Below, in pieces: positions 26,145 to 32,676 of a stretch of DNA of 64,000 bases; positions within the stretch are counted from its first letter, which is position 1, and each line of letters begins with the position of its first letter. Under the pieces are notes generated by a model, which saw only the letters and a program-made list of their open reading frames with translations, searched no databases and was not told the origin of the DNA. The DNA lies in assembly GCA_049276455.1 (NCBI GenBank), contig JBASWL010000271.1, positions 4,106 to 68,105 of the forward strand. The letters run 5' to 3'. Both the position numbers and the translations under genes were made by a program. This DNA is from Georgfuchsia sp049276455 (lineage in GTDB: Bacteria > Pseudomonadota > Gammaproteobacteria > Burkholderiales > Rhodocyclaceae).

Positions 26145-27428
26145 TCAAGATACCTTCCCGCAGCAATGCTTGTATTTCTTCCCGCTCCCACATGAGCACT
26201 GAGAATTCCTGTCTCGGCCCTTAATAACAGGCGCTCGAATCACTGGGGTGTTGGCAAGGACTGCTTTCGCCTGACGCATGAAGAGGCGGGGCGAGCGGAC
26301 TGGAAACCACTTGCTCAGCAGAAATGCGTCAGCTGCGGCAGCGACAGCTCCTGATATTGGTTCGATTGCTCCCCAAGCAGTAGTGGCGGCAAAGCGCATT
26401 GCCTTCACCGGAAGTTTCTCAACTAGGCTGGGGCTTCCAATTGTCTCGATATACCTAGCCACGGTCTCGGACGCCGTTTCATTTGCGGCACCTGTTCCAA
26501 GCCAGTCTCGTAGCGCCTGCGTATGCTTTGAGGTACGAAGGTCAAGGATCTGGGATGGGGAAATTTGCTTTGTGGCGAACGCAGCTCCAAGTTCCGGCAC
26601 GCCGTTAACCTTCTGCAACTGAGCGAAGGCTTGTCTGCCATGCGGTGAGTACCCGATACGCTGCCCTTTGGCTTGGAGGACGGACAACGTGGAGGCATCT
26701 CCAGTAATCTCGGAAGCCGCCGTATGGCCGCCCAGACTAAGGAGGAAGTTTTCAAAAACCACTCGCAAAACTGCCCGAATTTCTGGTGGGTCGTTTCGCT
26801 CAGCGGGCACATGTGGGTTGAAAATCGTAACGGTATCCGGCTTGCTACCAAACAGGTTGTCGATTGAGCGTCCGGAGTTGCGAAGAGACAAGAATTCGCG
26901 GAGATACGCGCTATCACGGATGTCTGCGTAGGCTTCCTCTTTGACTCCAGAAAGCATTACCTCGGTAGGCAGAACAGTGATGTTGTCAAGAAGCAGGTTC
27001 TTAATCGAGGTTCGGCGGTCGTTGGTCGAAGGTGGATTTGTCGCAATAAGCGCGTCGTCAATCGCTTCGTCGAGTTGCTTGAAATGACTTGTCGCCAGAT
27101 TGGGGAAACTCTTTGGAAGGGTCGGGTTATCTCCGGCTTTGTAGAAGATAACGCCGCCAGTGCCAACATACCCAAACCACTGGTCAAACCTAGCAAGTAC
27201 GATTGCTTTTGTTCGTATCAGCTCGTCGAAGACATCCTCGCCGAGCATCAGGCGCAACACTGGCAGAATTTGAAGATTGCCGGTAGGAATGACTATCTGG
27301 TCATAGAGAAGGATGTAATCCGCAAGTCGCGCCCAGTATTCTGGAGACGCGATCATCATCTCCGAAGGCCATTCTTGATTTTTGATCATCGGCCAGATGC
27401 CAAGATCAGTAGCAAGCACTCGTCTCAT
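26145..27428 (-). CDS. SEC-C motif protein of unknown function
   Basis: A 427-aa protein ending in a SEC-C zinc-binding motif, CSCGSGKKYKHCCGK, at residues 410-424. The rest is not a family I recognise; it has no membrane segments or export signal. SEC-C motifs are found on many otherwise unrelated proteins, including SecA, and give no function on their own. The gene starts 26 bases after the attC-like site at 27454-27522 and is on the same strand as the other island genes, consistent with it being the next cassette. I see no attC site at its 3' end, so that cassette end may be lost. Codon use looks less GC-rich than the flagellar genes. Confidence 0.75.
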   Translation of the reverse strand: MRRVLATDLGIWPMIKNQEWPSEMMIASPEYWARLADYILLYDQIVIPTGNLQILPVLRLMLGEDVFDELIRTKAIVLARFDQWFGYVGTGGVIFYKAGDNPTLPKSFPNLATSHFKQLDEAIDDALIATNPPSTNDRRTSIKNLLLDNITVLPTEVMLSGVKEEAYADIRDSAYLREFLSLRNSGRSIDNLFGSKPDTVTIFNPHVPAERNDPPEIRAVLRVVFENFLLSLGGHTAASEITGDASTLSVLQAKGQRIGYSPHGRQAFAQLQKVNGVPELGAAFATKQISPSQILDLRTSKHTQALRDWLGTGAANETASETVARYIETIGSPSLVEKLPVKAMRFAATTAWGAIEPISGAVAAAADAFLLSKWFPVRSPRLFMRQAKAVLANTPVIRAPVIKGRDRNSQCSCGSGKKYKHCCGKVS

Positions 27429-27453
27429 AAGTACGTGGCGGTGTTTCTATGTG

Positions 27454-27522
27454 GCATAACGTCTGAATTCACCGGCCTTGCGCGGCTTTATGCGCAAGAT
27501 CCGGTGGAATGATGGGTTGGGC
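27454..27522 (-). other. attC-like recombination site
   Basis: Read on the minus strand, the site opens with GCCCAAC (R'' consensus RYYYAAC) and closes with GTTATGC (close to R' GTTRRRY). Inside are CCACCGG and CCGGTGAATTC, which pair imperfectly as L boxes with unpaired bases, and a central stem CTTGCGC / GCGCAAG with loop ATAAAGCC. The length of 69 bases is normal for attC. It overlaps the 3' end of the 270-aa gene, whose TGA stop lies in the CGGTGAATTC box. Confidence 0.65.
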
Positions 27523-28281
27523 GGCCAGCAGCAACGTTTCCTCGACGTACTTGGCGCCTTTAGGAGAAAGCGTAACGCTGTCGACTGCCCTGTCCCATTC
27601 GACGAAACGATCACTGTGAAGTTTGGATAGCACCTTGGACTTGAAAACGCCAGGGTTGGAGTATTCGATCCAAGCCACGAGATCTTCGGTTAGCACAGTG
27701 CCTTCTTGGGCAGAATACAGAAGTAGTAGGGCTTGGTCTTTCGCAATTAGACCGTCTCTCAATACGCGTCGTTTTCCTGCTACTTCCCAAACGTCAGGAA
27801 GCTGGCGAATGGCCAGCGCGTCCACGATGTCTTGTGCTTCTTCGAGCGAGAAATGGTGGTGAATTCGAATGAGTTCGCAAACGATCCAATCAGCGGTTCT
27901 ACCAATCAATGCAGCGTCGATCGCATTTGGGTCAACGTCTCCGCCGATGTGACCAATACCTCGTGTGTTTCGCATTGTGTAGAGAAACACCAGCGCGCGG
28001 GGTAGGACTACCTTCTCAGAATCGGTGATTGTCGTAGCAGTCGAACTGGAAACAATTCGCCGGCACTCGTCGGCAAAGTTGGCAATCTTCTTCCCGAAAG
28101 GTGTGTGTTGGCCGAAAGCGCGTTCTTGGAGCAAGCGTATCCCGGCCTCGCAGAGCTTCCCGGCGCTGAGGCCGGCTGCGTCATGTCTTGATTCTGAAAG
28201 ATGAGTCTTCAATTCCAAATAGGATGAGACTATATGCTTTCGGATTGCGGCTGGAATCCCGTTCAGTGCCTGGTTTAGCAT
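27469..28281 (-). CDS. HEPN-like protein, possible defence or toxin component
   Basis: A 270-aa soluble protein not assigned to a named family. Residues 104-111, RNTRGIGH in the context MRNTRGIGHIGG, fit the Rx4-6H pattern of HEPN domains, many of which are RNases in toxin-antitoxin and abortive-infection systems. The N-terminal half is helical, as HEPN folds are. The C-terminal third (AWIEYSNPGVFKSKVLSKLH; VTLSPKGAKYVEETLL) looks like a winged helix. The last residues (HKAAQGR) are encoded by the attC-like site. The gene begins 5 bases after the stop of the 156-aa gene, so the two form one cassette. Function is inferred and not proven. Confidence 0.6.
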   Translation of the reverse strand: MLNQALNGIPAAIRKHIVSSYLELKTHLSESRHDAAGLSAGKLCEAGIRLLQERAFGQHTPFGKKIANFADECRRIVSSSTATTITDSEKVVLPRALVFLYTMRNTRGIGHIGGDVDPNAIDAALIGRTADWIVCELIRIHHHFSLEEAQDIVDALAIRQLPDVWEVAGKRRVLRDGLIAKDQALLLLYSAQEGTVLTEDLVAWIEYSNPGVFKSKVLSKLHSDRFVEWDRAVDSVTLSPKGAKYVEETLLLAAQPIIPPDLAHKAAQGR

Positions 28282-28286
28282 TACTG

Positions 28287-28757
28287 TCAGGCGTTCGTGT
28301 AGACGTATTGGTTATCGGAATTCTTGGCGCGCGATAGCTGACGATCCCGAACCATTCTGACGAGTTTCCCTGATATTTCATTTGGCTTGATTCGACGAGC
28401 TAAATTGACTTCGCAGTGTGCGCAGATATCCCCGATGGAGCGTGGTTGTTTGAAATAGCCTTCCTCGAGAATCTTTACCAACGTAGCGACTGCCCCGTTA
28501 CCACTCGATGCTCTCTTTTTGGTGCTTGCCCCATCATCAGCCTTCGGGGACGGCTTGGTGCGCACCTTGCGCTTCGACTTCGTTGTCTTCGCTGGAGGAT
28601 CAATTTCTTGCCTTGGTGCCGCCGCACCCTGAGCGAAACCGACGCCGGCAAATATGAGTTCGACAAGACGGAGTTGAACTGCCTCGGACTTGAACTTGTT
28701 GATAATCTCGGCCAACTCGGTCAGATGCGTTTTTGTGGTTTCAAAGTCTTTGAACAC
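28287..28757 (-). CDS. Unknown protein paired with the HEPN-like gene
   Basis: A 156-aa protein of three parts: an N-terminal helical segment (THLTELAEIINKFKSEAVQL), a Lys/Arg-rich linker around residues 55-85 (KTTKSKRKVRTKPSPKA), and a C-terminal domain of about 65 residues (KILEEGYFKQPRSIGDICAH; EISGKLVRMVRDRQLSRAKN) that could be a winged helix. The ribosome binding site is AAAGGAGC. It lies 5 bases upstream of the HEPN-like gene. A role as partner or antitoxin is possible but only inferred from pairing. Confidence 0.6.
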   Translation of the reverse strand: MFKDFETTKTHLTELAEIINKFKSEAVQLRLVELIFAGVGFAQGAAAPRQEIDPPAKTTKSKRKVRTKPSPKADDGASTKKRASSGNGAVATLVKILEEGYFKQPRSIGDICAHCEVNLARRIKPNEISGKLVRMVRDRQLSRAKNSDNQYVYTNA

Positions 28758-28786
28758 TTCATGCTCCTTTCAATAATGGATAGGAC

Positions 28787-28835
28787 GCCCAACGTCTGAA
28801 TTCACCGGCGCTGCGCGGCTTTATCGCGCAGCATC
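28787..28835 (-). other. Half attC-like site
   Basis: On the minus strand this has the stem GCTGCGCG / CGCGCAGC (28810-28832), then CCGGTGAATTCAGAC and a perfect R' box GTTGGGC. The 5' half (R'' and L'') has been lost; the sequence there is unrelated. The 3' half is nearly identical to the site at 27454. It contains the stop codon of the 92-aa gene upstream. Confidence 0.6.
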
Positions 28836-29080
28836 CCGTCCTCTAGATTGCCAGAATACGCGATGGGGGCGTAAGGAGCAGGACTTCGCTCCGTGATCTT
28901 CAATGCCACGCGCTGAGAAACTGGCGTTAGTGAAAAACGATATCCGGCGTGTGGTTTGAAATGGACGATATAGATGTAGTAGCCGTGCTTTGTGGCCGCC
29001 TCCTTGAGTGCATTAATTCGATCCAGCGCCGTAGGTGACGCCTCGTATTGCAGCCACGCCGATATTATTAAGTTTTTCAT
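28802..29080 (-). CDS. Small unknown protein, possible cassette gene
   Basis: A 92-aa ORF starting MKNLIISAWLQYEASPTAL; in-frame ATGs at 29092 and 29116 would lengthen it. No family is recognised. Its TGA stop lies in the half attC-like site, and the last residues (DKAAQRR) resemble the attC-encoded end of the HEPN-like protein. The ribosome binding site is weak, so whether it is expressed is uncertain. Confidence 0.4.
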   Translation of the reverse strand: MKNLIISAWLQYEASPTALDRINALKEAATKHGYYIYIVHFKPHAGYRFSLTPVSQRVALKITERSPAPYAPIAYSGNLEDGMLRDKAAQRR

Positions 29081-29135
29081 AAAACAGGACATGTTGCGCC
29101 ATGCCAACTTGATCAAAGACCTCGCTTCCCAAGCC

Positions 29136-29175
29136 TGTCATTGTGAGCCACGGGCCTATGGCCCTCGCGATGACA
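29136..29175. repeat. 40-base imperfect palindrome, REP-like
   Basis: TGTCATTGTGA and TCGCGATGACA are imperfect reverse complements around a perfect core, GGGCC-TAT-GGCCC. The form is that of a dispersed extragenic palindrome. It lies at the edge of the cassette island. Confidence 0.55.
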
Positions 29176-29195
29176 TTTTCCATGTTTGTCTCGAT

Positions 29196-29375
29196 TTAAG
29201 GAATTATCAATAGGTCTGGTGAAAGGTAGGTTACGTCGGCCTCCATAAAGCCACCTCTGTACCTATACGTCCATTGGCGGTATGCAGACTCAATGTCGGC
29301 CATGGCCGGCTGAGACGCGAAAAGCACGGCAGCAACTGCGAAAGCTTGAAATACAGAAGAGATGAGGCGCTTCAT
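29196..29375 (-). CDS. Small predicted secreted protein
   Basis: A 59-aa ORF preceded by a very strong ribosome binding site, AGGAGG, four bases before the ATG. Residues 1-26 form a clear signal peptide ending ASQPAMA, which leaves a mature peptide of about 33 residues, Tyr- and Arg-rich (AYRQWTYRYRGGFM). No family is recognised. It could be a genuine small exported peptide or a truncated remnant of a longer secreted protein. Confidence 0.5.
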   Translation of the reverse strand: MKRLISSVFQAFAVAAVLFASQPAMADIESAYRQWTYRYRGGFMEADVTYLSPDLLIIP

Positions 29376-29485
29376 CGGACCTCCTACATTACGTGTAAGC
29401 CAAGTGGTAAAGATGCCGAACGTAAAGTAGCCGTCATCAACAAATGCCTGGATATGGCAATAACTATCCATATTTAGGCATCTCA

Positions 29486-29854
29486 TCAGGCTTGATCCCT
29501 TACGATGCGCTGGGACAAGCCAAGGGTTCTTACCTTGTATTTTTCCAAGCGCCAAAGCCTCGCGGCGGGGTCCCATGTCCCACCCGCTGCCTTGACCTTG
29601 TTACGCAGTGCCGTCTCGCCATATGCGATGCGCACGCCTACCAGCGCGTTAGCTGCCATGGTGGCGATAGTGGCGATAGGTTGCGCATCGACAACGAGTT
29701 CCACGGTTGTGTAGCGCTTGCCACGTGCGTCATCGATGCGGTACCGCACGCAGACCATATCCTTGCCGTATTGCGCCGCCAGTCTTTTGGCGCCGGCTTG
29801 CGATGGCGTCAGTTTTTTTGCGATGCGGACGGAAGCGATTTCCATTGATGGCAT
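29486..29854 (-). CDS. Conserved-looking protein of unknown function
   Basis: A 122-aa protein with a structured look: MVCVRYRIDDARGKRYTTVE is followed by VRIAYGETALRNKVKAAGG and WDPAARLWRLEKYKVRTLGL. The pattern GGxWDPxxRLWRL suggests a small beta-rich domain, but I cannot name the family. The chosen ATG has AGGTGA upstream; the frame is open to 29911. It is transcribed divergently from the HD-GYP gene. Confidence 0.5.
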   Translation of the reverse strand: MPSMEIASVRIAKKLTPSQAGAKRLAAQYGKDMVCVRYRIDDARGKRYTTVELVVDAQPIATIATMAANALVGVRIAYGETALRNKVKAAGGTWDPAARLWRLEKYKVRTLGLSQRIVRDQA

Positions 29855-29982
29855 GACATCATCACCTTTGGCGAATGACGTGACAATAACAGCCAGGCGC
29901 TGAAGTGGCAAGAATTTCCTGTTCCAGGAATCAGGAATTTCCTGGTTGGCGAAATCCGGCTATGGTCGGCTTTGTACTGCGG

Positions 29983-30010
29983 TAAAGTTTTTGCAGGAAT
30001 CGGCCGTTAT
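29983..30010 (+). promoter_or_regulatory. FliA (sigma-28) promoter of the HD-GYP gene
   Basis: TAAAGTTT (29983-29990) matches the full FliA -35 element, and GCCGTTAT (30003-30010) matches the -10 element at 6 of 8, with 16 bases between TAAA and GCCG. The -10 ends only 7 bases before the ATG at 30018, so the transcript would have almost no leader. Confidence 0.7.
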
Positions 30011-30017
30011 TGTCACT

Positions 30018-31253
30018 ATGCTGAAAAGGATAAGTGTCAAACACCTGCGCACGGGGATGTTTTTGCATGGGTTTTGCGGCTCATGGATGGAGCACCCGTT
30101 CTGGCGCAGTGCATTTTTGCTCAAGGATCCAAAGGATATTGAGCATATCGTCGATTTCGGCATCAAGGAAGTCTGGATAGATATTGCCAAGGGTCTGGAT
30201 GTTCCCGCTGCCCAGACCAGGGAAGAGTCGGAAAACAAGGTCGAGAAATCGCTTGTTTCCGTTGCCGCCGCGCCGGTCAGACAGATTGAGCCTGTTTCCC
30301 TTTCTGAAGAAATGAAGCGCGCAGCAAAAATCATTACCAGATCCAAGCAGGCGGTTGCATCGATGTTTCACGAGGCACGCATGGGCAGGGCACTGGATGC
30401 CGATGAGGCGCTGCCGCTGATTGAGGAAATAGCCGATTCGGTAACGCGCCACCAGGGCGCACTTATCAGCCTGGTGCGAATCAAGAACAAGGACGAGTAC
30501 ACCTACATGCACTCGGTGGCAGTAGGCGCACTGATGGTGGCGCTGGCTAGGCAGATGGGGCTAGGCGAAGCCGATACGATGACTTCGGGTCTTGCCGGTC
30601 TGTTGCACGATGTTGGCAAGATGATGATTCCCGACAAGGTGCTCAACAAGCCGGACAAGCTCACCGACGAGGAATTTACGCTGATCAAGACGCATCCCGA
30701 GGAAGGGCACAGGCTTTTGCTCGAAGGCAGGAACATCAGCGAGGTGGTACTGGATGTTTGTCTGCATCATCATGAAAAGATCGAAGGCGGCGGTTACCCG
30801 CACCGCTTGAATAAAGGGCAGATATCAGTGTTCGCCAAGATGAGCGCAGTGTGCGACGTCTATGACGCCATTACCTCCGACCGGCCTTACAAGAAAGGCT
30901 GGGATCCCGGCGAAGCGTTACGCAAGATGGCGGAATGGTCGTCGAGCCATTCTCATCTGGACGAAGCCGTCTTTCACGCCTTTGTCAAAAGTCTGGGAAT
31001 ATATCCCATTGGTTCTCTGGTCCGCCTGAAATCCGGCCGGCTGGGCATAGTCGTTGAGCAGACGGAAAAATCGCTGCTGACCCCCAGAGTGGGCGTGTTT
31101 TTTTCGATCAAATCGAACCTGCATCTGCCGCCGAAAATCGTCGATCTTTCGATCCCTGGCACACACGACAAAATAGAATCCGCTGAAAATCCGGAAAAGT
31201 GGAAATTCACGGGCTATGACAAATTGATGGGGTCGGTCGACCTTTGGGATTAG
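30018..31253 (+). CDS. HD-GYP c-di-GMP phosphodiesterase
   Basis: A 411-aa cytoplasmic protein with an N-terminal DUF3391 domain (KRISVKHLRTGMFLHGF) and an HD-GYP domain from about residue 170. The metal-binding LLHDVGKMMIPD and HHHEKIEGGGYP motifs are intact, so hydrolysis of c-di-GMP is expected. The start at 30018 keeps DUF3391 complete; no ribosome binding site is visible and the promoter lies right against it. FliA control would tie c-di-GMP removal to late flagellar expression. Confidence 0.92.
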   Translation: MLKRISVKHLRTGMFLHGFCGSWMEHPFWRSAFLLKDPKDIEHIVDFGIKEVWIDIAKGLDVPAAQTREESENKVEKSLVSVAAAPVRQIEPVSLSEEMKRAAKIITRSKQAVASMFHEARMGRALDADEALPLIEEIADSVTRHQGALISLVRIKNKDEYTYMHSVAVGALMVALARQMGLGEADTMTSGLAGLLHDVGKMMIPDKVLNKPDKLTDEEFTLIKTHPEEGHRLLLEGRNISEVVLDVCLHHHEKIEGGGYPHRLNKGQISVFAKMSAVCDVYDAITSDRPYKKGWDPGEALRKMAEWSSSHSHLDEAVFHAFVKSLGIYPIGSLVRLKSGRLGIVVEQTEKSLLTPRVGVFFSIKSNLHLPPKIVDLSIPGTHDKIESAENPEKWKFTGYDKLMGSVDLWD

Positions 31254-31299
31254 GACACCGTTGATTCTTGCCCTGCGGATTGCCTTCCGGCAATTGCCG

Positions 31300-32508
31300 T
31301 TACAGGTAGTTGAACAGGCTCAGCCCCGATACCTGGACAAACGACTTCTGCGCTGCCTCAAGGTTCAGCTGCTGCTGGGTAAGGTTGCTGATTGCCACGT
31401 TCAGGTCGACGTTTTGCAGCCGCGACAGGGTCTGCTGGTATTGGAATGAGCGATTGCTGCCCGCGCTTTGCAAGGCGTCGATTTCGTTGAGCTTGGCGCC
31501 GATCACGCCGCGTTGGGTCAATACGCTGCCCAAAGCCTGATCGAGATTGGTCAACCCCTGCTTCAAACCGTTCGTCAGCCGGGCCGAACCGCCGGAGGCA
31601 TCCACCGGGGTTTGCAGCAGATTGACCAGATCCTGTACCGTCTTGAAAATGCTTTGGTCTTTGCCGGGAGTGACGCTGAATTTATCGCCATTGGCTGGGG
31701 CACCTTCGAGTACGATATCCATGCCATCGAAACGGATCGAGTCGCCGCTGGAATAGGTTTGCGCTGACAGGAGCGTTGTATTGGTAGTGGCATCGACGAC
31801 ATCGTAGGTCGTCGTGCCGGCGCTGATGGAAAAGTTGATGCTGTAATTGTGCCCGGTGAGGCTGGATGGATCAATCACCGAACCGGGGTTGATGAGTCCG
31901 TTGCCGCTGTTGCCCGCGACATCGCTGGTCACAAACCTGCCATTGCCGCTCGGTATGCGGGTAAACACATCGGCGCCGGAAATGCTGACGCCCATCTGGC
32001 GTGAGCTATCCACCTGAATTAGTCGCTGACCGTCGTCGCCGTTGTATTGCACCCCGCCCGGCCCCGAGGTGAAAGGTTGTGACTGCGACTGGTAGCCTGC
32101 AAAAAGATAGCGGCCCTGGCCGTCGGTAGCATTCGCCGCCCCTTGCAGTTCACTGAGAGCGCTTGAAAGCTGGGCGGCGAGGCTGGCACGGTCAGCGTCC
32201 GAAAGAATTCCACTGCCGGCATTGACTGCGATGGTGCGGACGTTGGTGATAATGCTGGAAACCTGGGCCAGGCTGCTTTCTACCAGCGACAGGGTATCCG
32301 TGGCCGCGCTTCGGTTGGCCGAGTACTGCGTATTCATGGCATCGGCCTGGGTTACATCGAGGGCTTGCGCGGCGGCAACCGGATCATCGGCAGGGGACAG
32401 GGTTCGCTTGCCTGTGCTCACCTGCTGCTGGGTTTTCAGCATTTGCGCCTCATTGCGCAGTATTGCGCTCAACCCTTGGTTGTGGAGTGTATTGGTGCTG
32501 ATCCGCAT
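31300..32508 (-). CDS. flgL: Flagellar hook-filament junction protein FlgL
   Basis: A 402-aa flagellin-like junction protein. The N-terminus (MRISTNTLHNQGLSAILRNE; LKTQQQVSTGKRTLSPADDP) and C-terminus (LTQQQLNLEAAQKSFVQVSG, ending LFNYL) are typical. The ribosome binding site is AAGGAAACAGCGCC. Its leader carries the element shared with fliE. It is the last gene of the flgBCDEFGHIJKL series. Confidence 0.97.
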   Translation of the reverse strand: MRISTNTLHNQGLSAILRNEAQMLKTQQQVSTGKRTLSPADDPVAAAQALDVTQADAMNTQYSANRSAATDTLSLVESSLAQVSSIITNVRTIAVNAGSGILSDADRASLAAQLSSALSELQGAANATDGQGRYLFAGYQSQSQPFTSGPGGVQYNGDDGQRLIQVDSSRQMGVSISGADVFTRIPSGNGRFVTSDVAGNSGNGLINPGSVIDPSSLTGHNYSINFSISAGTTTYDVVDATTNTTLLSAQTYSSGDSIRFDGMDIVLEGAPANGDKFSVTPGKDQSIFKTVQDLVNLLQTPVDASGGSARLTNGLKQGLTNLDQALGSVLTQRGVIGAKLNEIDALQSAGSNRSFQYQQTLSRLQNVDLNVAISNLTQQQLNLEAAQKSFVQVSGLSLFNYL

Positions 32509-32676
32509 GGCGCTGTTTCCTTGTTAACGTGAATAACCAGAACCAGCGCCCGGTGTGATATCGAGCGCAGCGAGCTGATTGGCAGCCCCGCCCCGGGGCG
32601 GGGTATGGGGGTGGGGGGCGTTCAATTTGTCTTTACGCTTTTTCATCCTCGGAGGTGGCGCTGGCGATCATGCGAG
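32509..32676 (-). promoter_or_regulatory. flgL leader with GC-rich repeat shared with fliE
   Basis: Bases 32564-32645 contain a GC palindrome (CCCCGCCCCGGGGCGGGG), a G-rich run and GTTCAATTTGTCTTTACGC, matching the fliE leader with few changes. The bases next to the start codon (TTCCTTGTTAACGTGAATAA) also resemble the fliE leader (TTCCTCTTGTTTAATGTGAA). Confidence 0.6.

Larger units (their letters stand above)
26145..29116 (-). mobile_element. Integron-like cassette cluster without integrase (CALIN-like)
   Basis: Four minus-strand genes of unknown function lie between fliR and the next motility gene, with one complete and one half attC-like site between them. Each site directly follows the 3' end of a gene on the same strand, as in integron cassettes. 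No integrase gene is in the window. The block interrupts an otherwise continuous motility locus and is less GC-rich. The outer limits are uncertain. Confidence 0.55.

Noticed and set aside
31279..31294. ATTGCC-TTCC-GGCAAT hairpin between the HD-GYP gene and flgL as a terminator
   Set aside because: The stem is only 6 bp and neither side is followed by a T-run, so I did not list it.
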